Assembly: GCF_010550245.1 (NCBI RefSeq) | Contig: NZ_JAAGLU010000004.1 | Location: forward strand, 248,001 to 312,000 | Direction of reading: 5' to 3' | From: Streptomyces sp. SID12501 | Lineage (GTDB): Bacteria; Actinomycetota; Actinomycetes; Streptomycetales; Streptomycetaceae | DNA: 64,000 bases | In this document: in pieces, positions 43,385 through 52,264 of the stretch | Layout of the letters: each line of letters starts with the position of its first letter | How positions within the stretch are numbered: the first letter of the stretch is position 1 | Translations under genes and position numbers: made by a program | The notes under the pieces: generated by a model | Databases searched by the model: none | What the model was told of the DNA's origin: nothing | What the model saw: the letters and a program-made list of their open reading frames with translations, nothing else

Positions 43385-45811
43385 ATGCGCACCCGTTTGA
43401 GACGGCTCGTCGTCACGGCCGCCGCATTACTCACCGCCACCACAGCACTGCCCGCCGCCACGGCGCAGAGCGGGCCGTCACAGGCATCGCAGGCGTCACA
43501 GCAACATCCCTCCCACGGCGGTCTGTCCGCCGTGATCCGCTACACCGAGTACGGCATCCCGCACATCGTCGCGAAGGACTACGCGAACCTCGGCTTCGGA
43601 AGTGGCTGGGCGCAGGCCGCCGACCAGGTGTGTGTGCTCGCCGACGGTTTCGTGACCCTGCGCGGCGACCGCTCTCGCTGGTTCGGGCCCGACGCCGAGA
43701 CCGACTTCTCGCTCTCCGACGCCTCCGACAACCTCTCCAGCGACCTGTACTTCCGTGGAGTGCGGGACAACGGCACGGTCGAGCGGTTGATCGCCCAGCC
43801 GGAGCCGCAGGGCCCGAGCAAGGCCGTCAAGGACCTGATGAACGGCTGGGCGGCCGGCTACAACGCCTGGCTGAAGCAGAACCGGGTCAAGGACCCGGCC
43901 TGTGCGGGCGCCGCCTGGGTCCGGCCCGTGACGGGTGTCGACGTGGCCACCCGCGCCTACGCCCTCGCGGTGCTCGGCGGACAGGGCGGCCTGGTGGACG
44001 CGATCACCGGCGCGCAACCGCCGACCGCGTCCACCACAGCCACCAAGTCCGCTCTCCCGGACGCCTCTGCCGCCGCCAAGGGTGCGCGCGAGCTGTTCGA
44101 CCTCTCCGACATGGGCTCCAACGCCGTTGCGTTCAACGGCAGTACGACTGCCAACGGCCGTGGCCTGCTGCTCGGGAACCCGCACTACCCCTGGCAGGGC
44201 GGACGCCGGTTCTGGCAGTCCCAGCAGACCATCCCGGGTGAACTGAACGTCGCGGGCGGGTCGTTGCTCGGCTCGCCGACGATATCCATCGGGTACAACG
44301 CGAACGTGGCGTGGAGCCACACCGTGGCCACCGGTGTGCCCCTCAGCCTGCACCAGCTGAAACTGGACCCCGCCGACCCGACGACGTACCTGGTCGACGG
44401 CAAGCCGGAGCAGATGACACGCCGGTCGGTGACGGTCCCGGTGAAGGACGGCGCGCCGGTGACCCGCACGCAGTGGTGGACCCGCTACGGCCCCGTCGTC
44501 CTCTCCCCCGGCGGCAGCCTCCCGTTGCCCTGGACCACGACGACGGCGTTCGCGCTGGGCGACCCGAACGCGGCGAACATGCGCTTCTACGACACCTCGC
44601 TCGGCTTCAGCAAGGCGCGCAGCACTGACGACATCCGCACCTCCCTCGACGAGCACCAGGGCATACCTTGGGTGAACACCGTCGCCGCCGACTCCTCGGG
44701 GCACTCCCTGTTCACCCAGTCGCAGGTGCTCCCCCGGATCACCAACGAGTTGGCCGCCGCGTGTTCGACGCCGCTCGGCAGGGTCCTCTATCCGGCAGCG
44801 GGGGTCGCGGTCCTCGACGGCTCACGCGCCGACTGCGCCATCGGCGACGACCCGGACGCCGTGGCACCAGGGATCTTCGGGCCCTCGCGGATGCCGACGC
44901 TGAAGGACACGCCGTACGTCGAGAACTCCAACGACAGTGCGTGGCTGACGAACCTCGACAGGCCGATCACCGGGTACGAGCGGATCTTCGGTCCGGTGCG
45001 CACAGCCGCCTCACCGCGCACCCGTGGTGCCGTCGCCGATGTGGCGGCGCTGGCAGCGAAGGGCGGGCTGACGGTCGCGGATCTCCAGCGGCAGCAGTTC
45101 GCGAACCGTTCGACGTCGGGCGCGCTGGCCGCCGCCGACGCGGCCCAGGCGTGTGCGGCCCTGCCGGGCGGTACGGCAACAGGCAGCACCGGTACGGCAG
45201 TTGACGTCAGCCAGGCGTGCGGTGTGCTGGCGTCCTGGGACCGGACCATGAACAGTGACAGCCAGGGTGCGCTGCTCTTCGACCGGTTCTGGCGCAAGCT
45301 GCTCGGCGCTGTGCCGTCCGCGCAGCGCTGGAAGGTGCCGTTCTCGGCGGCGGACCCGGTCGGTACCCCCAACACGCTCAACACGGACGCGCCGGGCTTC
45401 GCCAAGGCCCTCGCCGACGCGGTGACGGAGCTGCGCGCGGCGGGCATCCCGCTGAACGCCCGGCTCGGGGACCACCAGTACGTCGTACGGAACGGGCAGC
45501 GTCTGCCGGTCGGCGGCGGCACGGAGTCCCTGGGCGTGTGGAACAAGATCGAGCCCGTGTGGGACACGGCGAACGGCGGCTACCGGGACAACGCGTTCGG
45601 GTCCAGTCACATCCAGGCCGTGGGCTGGGACGGCAGTCGCTGCCCGGTGGCCCGCACGCTGCTGACGTACTCCCAGTCGTCGAATCCCGGCTCGCCGCAC
45701 TTCGCGGACCAGACGCGGCTGTTCTCGGCCGAGAAGTGGGTCAAGGCGAGGTTCTGCGAGAAGGACATCCTGTCGTCGCCCGCACTGCGGGTGATCCGGG
45801 TGCACGGCTGA
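43385..45811 (+). CDS. secreted penicillin-acylase-family Ntn hydrolase
   Basis: 808 residues from ATG 43385 with GGGAGA upstream. Signal peptide MRTRLRRLVVTAAALLTATT ... ATAQ. The alpha-subunit region (IRYTEYGIPHIVAKDYANLGFGSGWAQAADQVCVL) is followed by an autoprocessing site just before Ser245 (DMGSNAVAFNGS), then the beta subunit with LLLGNPHYPWQGG. This is the aculeacin-A acylase/AhlM/PvdQ branch, which removes acyl chains from lipopeptides or acyl-homoserine lactones. The exact substrate is unknown. It is expected to be an extracellular alpha-beta heterodimer. Confidence 0.92.
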   Translation: MRTRLRRLVVTAAALLTATTALPAATAQSGPSQASQASQQHPSHGGLSAVIRYTEYGIPHIVAKDYANLGFGSGWAQAADQVCVLADGFVTLRGDRSRWFGPDAETDFSLSDASDNLSSDLYFRGVRDNGTVERLIAQPEPQGPSKAVKDLMNGWAAGYNAWLKQNRVKDPACAGAAWVRPVTGVDVATRAYALAVLGGQGGLVDAITGAQPPTASTTATKSALPDASAAAKGARELFDLSDMGSNAVAFNGSTTANGRGLLLGNPHYPWQGGRRFWQSQQTIPGELNVAGGSLLGSPTISIGYNANVAWSHTVATGVPLSLHQLKLDPADPTTYLVDGKPEQMTRRSVTVPVKDGAPVTRTQWWTRYGPVVLSPGGSLPLPWTTTTAFALGDPNAANMRFYDTSLGFSKARSTDDIRTSLDEHQGIPWVNTVAADSSGHSLFTQSQVLPRITNELAAACSTPLGRVLYPAAGVAVLDGSRADCAIGDDPDAVAPGIFGPSRMPTLKDTPYVENSNDSAWLTNLDRPITGYERIFGPVRTAASPRTRGAVADVAALAAKGGLTVADLQRQQFANRSTSGALAAADAAQACAALPGGTATGSTGTAVDVSQACGVLASWDRTMNSDSQGALLFDRFWRKLLGAVPSAQRWKVPFSAADPVGTPNTLNTDAPGFAKALADAVTELRAAGIPLNARLGDHQYVVRNGQRLPVGGGTESLGVWNKIEPVWDTANGGYRDNAFGSSHIQAVGWDGSRCPVARTLLTYSQSSNPGSPHFADQTRLFSAEKWVKARFCEKDILSSPALRVIRVHG

Positions 45812-45848
45812 TGAGCTGACGGACCGACGCACGTACGTACAGTCGGTC

Positions 45849-45888
45849 CGGTGTGGTCCCGTCCCGTCGCCGGGGCGGGACCACACCG
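45849..45888. terminator. bidirectional hairpin terminator
   Basis: A stem of about 18 bp (45849-45866 with 45871-45888), one G-U pair, and a TCGC loop. It sits between the convergent acylase and acyl-CoA synthetase genes. Confidence 0.85.
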
Positions 45889-45916
45889 CAGTTCGCACCG
45901 CAGTTCGCACGGCCGC

Positions 45917-47479
45917 TCACACAGCCCGTGTACGACCCTCCCAGTACGGGTCGCGCAGCCGCCGCTTGTAGAGCTTGCCGTTGGGATCGCGCGGCATCCG
46001 CTCGATGAAGTCGACGCTCTTGGGCCGCTTGTACCCGGCGAGTTGGCGTGTGCAATGGCCGAGGATCTCGGTGGCGAGGTCGGGCCCCGGCACATGTCCG
46101 GGCGCCGCCTCCACGACTGCCTTGACCTCCTCGCCCCAGTCGTCGTTCGGGATGCCGAAGGCGGCGGCGTCGGCGACGGCGGGGTGGGCGAGCAGGGCGG
46201 ACTCGATCTCGGCGGGGTAGATGTTGACCCCGCCCGAGATGATCATGTCGATCTTGCGGTCCCGGAGGAACAGGTAGCCGTCCTCGTCCAGGACGCCGAG
46301 GTCGCCGACGGTGAAGAAGTCACCGATGCGGTTCTTCCGCGTCTTGCCCTCGTCCTTGTGGTAGGCGAAGCCGCCGGTGCTCATCTTCATGTAGACGGTG
46401 CCGAGTTCGCCGGACGGCAGCCGGTTGCCGTCGTCGTCGAAGATCGCGAGTTCGCTGATCGGCCAGGCCTTGCCGACCGTGCCGGGCTTCTTCAGCCAGT
46501 CCTCGGCGGTGGCGAACGCCCCGCCGCCCTCGCTGGCCGCGTAGTACTCCTCCACGCAGTCGCCCCACCAGTCGATCATGGCCCGTTTCACATGGTCGGG
46601 GCAGGGCGCGGCACCGTGGATGGCATGCCGCATGGACGACACGTCGCACGCGTGCCGCACCCGCTCCGGCAGCGCCAGCAGCCGGTGGAACTGGGTCGGG
46701 ACCATGTGGGTGTGTGTGCACTTGTGGGCGTCGATGACGCGGAGCATCTCCTCAGGCGTCCACTTGTCCATCAGCACCAGGCGGTGCCCGATGTGCAGGG
46801 ACGCGCCCGCGAACTGGAGAACGGCCGTGTGGTAGAGCGGCGAGCAGACGAGGTGCACGTTCCCGTCGAACGGCTTGACGCCGAAGATGCCGAGGAACCC
46901 GCCGAGGTACGCCTCCTCCGGAGGCTTGCCCTGCAACGGGCGCCGGATGCCGCGCGGGCGGCCCGTGGTGCCCGAGGTGTAGTTCATGACCCAGCCGAGG
47001 GTGCGCTCGTCGGGCGGCGACTCGGGCTGTCCGTCGAGGAGCCCGGTGTACGGCCGGAATCCGTCGACCTCGCCGACCGCGTACCGCCGCTCCGCCGGGA
47101 GCCGCGCCTCGTCGGCGGCGGCGCGTGCTTCGTCGGCGAACCGCTCGTGCGCGATGAGCACCTTGGCGCCGGAGTCGGAGACGATCCAGGCGATCTCGGG
47201 CCCGACGAGGTGGTGGTTGACGGGGACGAGGTAGAACCCGGCCTGGGACGCGGCCAGATACGCCGTGAGGAACTCGACGCCGTTGGGGAGGACCACGGCG
47301 AAGGCGTCGCCGCGTTCGAGTCCGGCGGCGCGCAGCCCGTGGACCAGCTGGTTGGTGGCGGCGTGCAGCCGTCCGGCGGTCCACTGCTCACCGTCGGGCG
47401 CGATGAGGACCATACGCTCCGGGTCGGCGGTGGCCTGCGCCCAGAATCCGTTGGGGGTCTCGCTCACTGTCCCGCTCAC
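45917..47479 (-). CDS. acyl-CoA synthetase (FadD-like, AMP-binding)
   Basis: 520 residues from GTG 47477-47479, overlapping the nitronate monooxygenase stop as GTGA; longer frames are shadows. Motifs are VMNYTSGTTGRPRGIRRPLQ, a YYAASEGGGAFATAEDW loop, the hinge DRKIDMIISGGVNIYPAEIESAL and DPNGKLYKRRLRD. The SEGGG and RPRGIRR variants are typical of mycobacterial FadD groups acting on bulky acids. It is the second gene of a two-gene operon whose promoter carries the TCTGAY-N5-GTCAGA operator, linking it to the fadD/crotonase block at 36-38 kb. Confidence 0.92.
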   Translation of the reverse strand: MSGTVSETPNGFWAQATADPERMVLIAPDGEQWTAGRLHAATNQLVHGLRAAGLERGDAFAVVLPNGVEFLTAYLAASQAGFYLVPVNHHLVGPEIAWIVSDSGAKVLIAHERFADEARAAADEARLPAERRYAVGEVDGFRPYTGLLDGQPESPPDERTLGWVMNYTSGTTGRPRGIRRPLQGKPPEEAYLGGFLGIFGVKPFDGNVHLVCSPLYHTAVLQFAGASLHIGHRLVLMDKWTPEEMLRVIDAHKCTHTHMVPTQFHRLLALPERVRHACDVSSMRHAIHGAAPCPDHVKRAMIDWWGDCVEEYYAASEGGGAFATAEDWLKKPGTVGKAWPISELAIFDDDGNRLPSGELGTVYMKMSTGGFAYHKDEGKTRKNRIGDFFTVGDLGVLDEDGYLFLRDRKIDMIISGGVNIYPAEIESALLAHPAVADAAAFGIPNDDWGEEVKAVVEAAPGHVPGPDLATEILGHCTRQLAGYKRPKSVDFIERMPRDPNGKLYKRRLRDPYWEGRTRAV

Positions 47480-48618
47480 GACTGGTCGCCCCTTTCGTCG
47501 GCGTTGCTTCCGTCGGCGTTCCGTCCCGCGATCCGGTTGACTCGGCTCACAGCCTCTTCGAAGCCGCTGGTCAGGTCGTCGAAGACGGCCTGGACGCTTC
47601 GCTCGCTGTTCATCCGGCCGACGATCTGACCGACCGGTGTGCCGAGGAGCGGGTCGACCTCGTACTTCTGGATGCGCGAGACGGCCTCGGCGACGAGCAG
47701 ACCCTGCAGGGGCATGGGGAGGGTGCCGGGTCCGTCGGTGGAGTCCCAGGCGTCGGTCCACTCGGTGCGGAGCTGGCGTGCGGGTTTGCCGGTCAGCGCG
47801 CGGGAGCGGACGGTGTCGCCGGAGCCGGCCGCGAGCAGTTTCTGCGTGAGCGCGGTCGAGTGCATGTCGGCCTCGGTGACGGTCAGCCAGAGGGAGCCCA
47901 GCCAGACCCCCTGGGCGCCGAGGGCCAGCGCGGCGGCCACCTGCCGTCCGCTGCCGATACCGCCGGCCGCGAGCACCGGCAACGGGCCTACGGCGTCGAC
48001 GACTTCGGGTGTCAGCACCATGGAGGCGATCTCACCGGTGTGGCCGCCCGCCTCGTAGCCCTGTGCGACGACGATGTCGATACCGCCCTCGGCGTGCTTG
48101 CGCGCGTGCCGGGCACTGCCCGCGAGGGCCGCCACTAGTACGTCCTGCTCATGCGCGCGGGCCACGACGTCGGCGGGCGGCGAGCCCAGGGCGTTCGCCA
48201 GGAGTTTGATCGGGTAGTCGAAGGCCACATCGAGCTGGCTACGGGCGACCTGCTCCATCCACCCCGTGATGCGCCACCCGGACGCCTCGCCCTCGGCCAG
48301 TTCGGGCACGCCGTACTTGGCCAGGGTGTCCCGGACGAACTGTCGGTGCCCCTCGGGGATCATCGCCTCGACCTCGGCCTCGGTCACCCCCTCGACCTTT
48401 CGGGCCGGCATGACGACATCCAGGCCGTACGGTCGGCCGTCGACATGTGCCTCGATCCAGTCCAGGTCGCGTTTGAGGTCGTCCGGCGCCGTGTAACGGA
48501 CCGCGCCGAGCACCCCGAAGCCTCCGGCCCGGCTGATGGCCGCGGCGACGGCGGGGAACGGCGTGAAGCCGAAGACGGCGTGCTCGATTCCCAGTTTCTT
48601 GCTCAGCTCCGTCTGCAT
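47476..48618 (-). CDS. nitronate monooxygenase (2-nitropropane dioxygenase-like)
   Basis: A 380-residue FMN-dependent TIM-barrel oxygenase. Landmarks are VFGFTPFPAVAAAISRAGGFGVLGA at the N-terminus, VVAQGYEAGGHTGEI (FMN phosphate loop with catalytic His region) and PVLAAGGIGSGRQVAAALALGAQGVWLGS. The family oxidises alkyl nitronates, but related proteins in CoA-dependent degradation clusters have unclear roles. First gene of an operon with an acyl-CoA synthetase (4-bp overlap). The shared operator lies 43 bp upstream of its ATG. Confidence 0.9.
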   Translation of the reverse strand: MQTELSKKLGIEHAVFGFTPFPAVAAAISRAGGFGVLGAVRYTAPDDLKRDLDWIEAHVDGRPYGLDVVMPARKVEGVTEAEVEAMIPEGHRQFVRDTLAKYGVPELAEGEASGWRITGWMEQVARSQLDVAFDYPIKLLANALGSPPADVVARAHEQDVLVAALAGSARHARKHAEGGIDIVVAQGYEAGGHTGEIASMVLTPEVVDAVGPLPVLAAGGIGSGRQVAAALALGAQGVWLGSLWLTVTEADMHSTALTQKLLAAGSGDTVRSRALTGKPARQLRTEWTDAWDSTDGPGTLPMPLQGLLVAEAVSRIQKYEVDPLLGTPVGQIVGRMNSERSVQAVFDDLTSGFEEAVSRVNRIAGRNADGSNADERGDQS

Positions 48619-48660
48619 GGCCGCAGGATGCCGCAGTCCTCCGGACGAGGGAAGACCTTT

Positions 48661-48677
48661 TCTGATACACCGTCAGA
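48661..48677. promoter_or_regulatory. operator TCTGAT-N5-GTCAGA (copy 2)
   Basis: Same 17-bp pattern as 36977-36993, including flanking T-tracts (TTTTCTGA on the left, GTCAGATT on the right), 43 bp upstream of the nitronate monooxygenase ATG. It is a likely second site of the same repressor. Confidence 0.65.
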
Positions 48678-48735
48678 TTCTTGGCCATGAACCCGTGTGG
48701 CCGACAACGTGGTTGACACCCACCTCAGGTGACAC

Positions 48736-48775
48736 GAAAGTTTCACCCCGCAGGGCGAACCCGAAAAGTACTTTC
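48736..48775. promoter_or_regulatory. paired palindromes GAAAGTTTC and GAAAAGTACTTTC
   Basis: Two inverted repeats (48736-48744 and 48763-48775; the latter contains the perfect AAAGTACTTT) lie 26-65 bp upstream of the serine hydrolase ATG. The spacing suggests paired operator sites of an unidentified regulator (an RpiR/MurR-type protein is one possibility). Confidence 0.5.
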
Positions 48776-48800
48776 AGGCTGTGCGGTGGGAGGCTCCTCG

Positions 48801-50579
48801 ATGACGGAAGACGCGGCGGGCAGCGGACTGACGCGACGCCAGCTGATCAGACGCACAGTGGCGTTGGGCGGCGCCCTGACCTTCGCCGCCTTCCCCGCAG
48901 GCCCGGCCGAGGCCACCCCCAGGACAACGGGCCACCGCCCGATCCTGCACCCCGGCTCACCCGAACGCGCCGGGCTCCTCCCGCAGCACCTGGAACAACT
49001 GGTCACGGACGCCGAGGCGTTCCTCGGCCCCTCCCCCAACCACCCCTGGTACGCGGGCGCGGTCCTGCTCGCCGGGCGTGGCTCCACCGTGGCACTGCAT
49101 CGGCCGATCGGCATGGCGGTGCGCTATGCGGCGTACGACGAGAGGACGGACACCGGCGTCGAGTTCCCGGCCTCGGAGCAGATCCCGATGGCTGAGGACA
49201 CGGTGTTCGACCTCGCCTCGGTCTCCAAGCTGTTCACGTCGATCCTGGCCGTGCAGCAACTGGAGCGGGGCGCGCTGGAGTTGGAGGGAAGGGTCGCCGC
49301 GTATCTGCCGGAGTTCTCGCGAGCCGGCAAGCAGGATGTGACGATCCGTCAACTCCTCACTCACACCTCAGGATTCCGCGCCTGGATCCCTCTCTACAAC
49401 GCCCCGACCCTCGAGCAGAAGCTCGAACTCATCTGGAACCAGGCGCCCCTGAACCCGCCGGGCACCAAGTACCTCTACTCGGACCTCAATCTGATCTCGC
49501 TCCAGCTGGTCCTGGAGAAGATCACCGGTCTCCCGCTGGACACCCAGCTCCACGACGAGATCACCGCTCCGCTCGGCATGCACCGCACTCGCTACAACCC
49601 GCCCGCCTCCTGGAAACCGGCGATCGCCGCCACCGAGGACTCCCGCGCGCCCTGGTCCGGGCTCGACCGGGGCCTGGTGTGGGGCGAGGTGCACGACGAG
49701 AACGCGTTCAGCCTCGGCGGAGTGGCAGGCCACGCAGGCGTCTTCTCGTCAGCCTGGGACCTCGCAGTTCTCGGCCGTACGCTGCTCAACGGCGGCGCCT
49801 ACGGCAGGGCGCGCATCCTGTCGCCCGCCTCGGTCGAGCTGATGTTCACCGACTTCAACACGGCCTTCCCCGGGGACGAGCACGGTCTCGGTTTCGAGCT
49901 CTACCAGCACTGGTACATGGGCGCGACGGCCACACCCCGCACCGCGGGGCACACCGGCTTCACCGGTACCTCGATCGTCCTCGACCCGACGACCGACTCC
50001 TTCCTCGTCGTCCTCGGCAACTCCGTGCATCCCGTGCGCAGTTGGCGTTCCGGGTCCGCACCCCGGGTCGCCGCCGCGAACAACCTGGCCCGCGCGGTAC
50101 CGGTCCGCCCACGCCACGGGCGTAAGGCCTGGTTCTCCGGCATGGCGAGCGCGACGACGGCGACGCTCACCCTCCCACCCCTCGCCACCACTGCCGACGC
50201 CCGCCTGCGGTGTGCCCTGTGCTGGGACACAGAGCCGCAGTCGGACACCCTGTTCCTGGAGTCCTCGGCGGACGGCGGGACGACCTGGCAGCCGGTCCCG
50301 TTCACCACCGCGGGCGCGGACGGCACCTCTCAGGAGCATCCGACGGGTTCGGTCACCGGCTGGTCGGGGCGCGTCTGGCACCGCCTCTCGGCGGACCTAC
50401 CGGCCGCGCCGGCCCTCGCCCTGCGCTGGCGGTACACGACCGACCGGCTGTACGTCGGCCGTGGAGCGTACGTCGACGGCCTGACCGTACGCGGCGACGA
50501 CGGCACCGCGTTCGACGAGACGCGCCCGGCGGACGCGGCACGTATCGAGGCGGTGGGCTGGACGGCGTCGGCGAACTGA
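48801..50579 (+). CDS. exported beta-lactamase-family serine hydrolase
   Basis: 592 residues from ATG 48801 with GGGAGG upstream. The N-terminus is Tat-like (LTRRQLIRRTVALGGALTF). The penicillin-binding fold shows SxxK as Ser140-Val-Ser-Lys143 (DLASVSKLFT), a Tyr226-Ser-Asp228 motif (YSN variant) and HTGFTGTS near residue 390. The extra C-terminal ~150 residues look like a beta-rich substrate-binding module (LFLESSADGGTTWQPVPF). Probably a D-aminopeptidase, esterase or amidase acting on cell-wall fragments. The upstream paired palindromes suggest specific regulation. Confidence 0.9.
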   Translation: MTEDAAGSGLTRRQLIRRTVALGGALTFAAFPAGPAEATPRTTGHRPILHPGSPERAGLLPQHLEQLVTDAEAFLGPSPNHPWYAGAVLLAGRGSTVALHRPIGMAVRYAAYDERTDTGVEFPASEQIPMAEDTVFDLASVSKLFTSILAVQQLERGALELEGRVAAYLPEFSRAGKQDVTIRQLLTHTSGFRAWIPLYNAPTLEQKLELIWNQAPLNPPGTKYLYSDLNLISLQLVLEKITGLPLDTQLHDEITAPLGMHRTRYNPPASWKPAIAATEDSRAPWSGLDRGLVWGEVHDENAFSLGGVAGHAGVFSSAWDLAVLGRTLLNGGAYGRARILSPASVELMFTDFNTAFPGDEHGLGFELYQHWYMGATATPRTAGHTGFTGTSIVLDPTTDSFLVVLGNSVHPVRSWRSGSAPRVAAANNLARAVPVRPRHGRKAWFSGMASATTATLTLPPLATTADARLRCALCWDTEPQSDTLFLESSADGGTTWQPVPFTTAGADGTSQEHPTGSVTGWSGRVWHRLSADLPAAPALALRWRYTTDRLYVGRGAYVDGLTVRGDDGTAFDETRPADAARIEAVGWTASAN

Positions 50580-50602
50580 CCCGGCGAACCAGCGGGCCGC
50601 GC

Positions 50603-52198
50603 TCAGCCCGCGTCCGCCTCCAGCACGGCCATCGCGGCGTTGTGTCCCGGCACCCCGCTCACCCCGCCCCCGCGCACCGCGCCCGCCCCGCACAGCAGGA
50701 CGTTCGCGTGCCCGGTCTCCACGCCCCAGCGCCCGCTGTCCTCCTGGGCGTACGGCCAGGTCAGGTCGCGGTGGAAGATGTTGCCGCCGGGCAGGCGCAG
50801 GTCGCGCTCCAGGTCGAGGGGGGTCTTCGCCTCGATGCAGGGGCGCCCGTCGGCATCGGTGGCCAGACAGTCCGCGAGGGGTTCGGCGAGGTGGGCGTCG
50901 AGCTGGGCGAGGGTCGATCTCAGGAGCTCGTCCCGTACGGCGTCGTTGTCGCGCGCGAACAGCCGTGCGGGCGTGTGCAGTCCGAAGAGGGTCAGCGTCT
51001 GGTAGCCCTGCTCGACGAGGTCCGGGCCGAGGATCGTCGGGTCGGTGAGCGAGTGGCAGTAGATCTCGGACGGCGGCACGGCGGGCAGTTCACCGGCCGA
51101 CGCCTGGGCATGGGCGGCGGCCAGCTGCCCGTACCCCTCGGCGATGTGGAAGGTCCCGGCGAACGCCTCGCGCGGGTCGACGGACGTGTCCTTGAGCCTC
51201 GGCAGCCGGGTGAGCAGCATGTTCACCTTGAGCTGGGCGCCCTCGGCGGGGCTCGGCGGCGCGTCACCTGTCAGCGCGGCGAGTTCCTGGGGCGAGGCGT
51301 TGACCAGAACGTGCCGGGCGCCGACCGTGCCCTCCCCGTCGGCTGTCCGGTACGTCACCTCGGCGGCACGGCCGTCCGTGTCCACCCGTACGACCTCGTG
51401 GCCGGTGGCGAGCACGGCGCCCGCGTTCCGGGCGGCGCCGGCCAGTGCGTCCGTGAGGGCGCCCATGCCGCCCACGGGCACGTCCCAGGCACCGGTGCCG
51501 CCGCCGATGACGTGGTAGAGGAAGCAGCGGTTCTGCCGCAGGGAGGGGTCGTGGGCGTCGGCGAAGGTGCCGATCAGCGCGTCGGTGAGGACGACACCGC
51601 GTACGAGGTCGTCCGTGAAGTTCGCTTCGACAGCGGCGCCGATCGGCTCCTCGAAGAGGGTGCGCCAGGCGTCCTCGTCGTCGACACGGCGGCGGAGTTC
51701 GTCGCGGGTGGGCAGGGGCCCGATGAGGGTGGGGAACACCCTTTCGGCGACGCGGCCGGTCATGGCGTAGAAACGCTGCCAGGACTCGTACTCGCGTTCC
51801 CCTCCGGTGAGGCGCGCGAAGGCCTCGCGGGTGCGGCGCTCACCGCCGCCGACGAGCAGTCCGGTGGGCCGGCCGTCCCGTTCCACGGGGGTGTACGAGG
51901 AGACGGTGCGTCCGCGCACCCGGAAGTCCAGGTCGAGATCGCGGACGATCTTCCGGGGCAGCAGGCTGACCAGGTAGGAGTAGCGCGACAGCCGGGCGTC
52001 GACCCCGGCGAACGGACGGGTCGACACGGCAGCGCCACCGGTTGCGGCCAGCCGCTCCAGGACCAGCACGGACTTCCCGGCGCGGGCCAGATAGGCGGCG
52101 GCGACGAGGCCGTTGTGGCCACCGCCGACGATCACCGCGTCGTATCGGTCGTGGCGGTCGGGTCGGCCGGATCGGGCGGGGCGCTCGTGTGCGGGCAT
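50603..52198 (-). CDS. phytoene-desaturase-like FAD-dependent oxidoreductase
   Basis: 531 residues from ATG 52196-52198. The N-terminal dinucleotide motif DAVIVGGGHNGLVAAAYLARAG and VLERLAATGGAA bind FAD, and the C-terminal GAGAVRGGGVSGVPGHNAA is the amine-oxidase/carotenoid-desaturase FAD loop. The middle (FLYHVIGGGTGAWDVPVGGMGALTDAL) is typical of the PYROXD2/CrtI-like branch. No carotenoid genes are nearby, so the substrate is unknown. It converges with the serine hydrolase; the gap is 23 bp. Confidence 0.88.
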   Translation of the reverse strand: MPAHERPARSGRPDRHDRYDAVIVGGGHNGLVAAAYLARAGKSVLVLERLAATGGAAVSTRPFAGVDARLSRYSYLVSLLPRKIVRDLDLDFRVRGRTVSSYTPVERDGRPTGLLVGGGERRTREAFARLTGGEREYESWQRFYAMTGRVAERVFPTLIGPLPTRDELRRRVDDEDAWRTLFEEPIGAAVEANFTDDLVRGVVLTDALIGTFADAHDPSLRQNRCFLYHVIGGGTGAWDVPVGGMGALTDALAGAARNAGAVLATGHEVVRVDTDGRAAEVTYRTADGEGTVGARHVLVNASPQELAALTGDAPPSPAEGAQLKVNMLLTRLPRLKDTSVDPREAFAGTFHIAEGYGQLAAAHAQASAGELPAVPPSEIYCHSLTDPTILGPDLVEQGYQTLTLFGLHTPARLFARDNDAVRDELLRSTLAQLDAHLAEPLADCLATDADGRPCIEAKTPLDLERDLRLPGGNIFHRDLTWPYAQEDSGRWGVETGHANVLLCGAGAVRGGGVSGVPGHNAAMAVLEADAG

Positions 52199-52264
52199 GG
52201 TTCTTCGTAACACGTGATGATCCACCCCGGCCAGAGCTGTACGGCCGAGGGGCCCCAGGGACAC

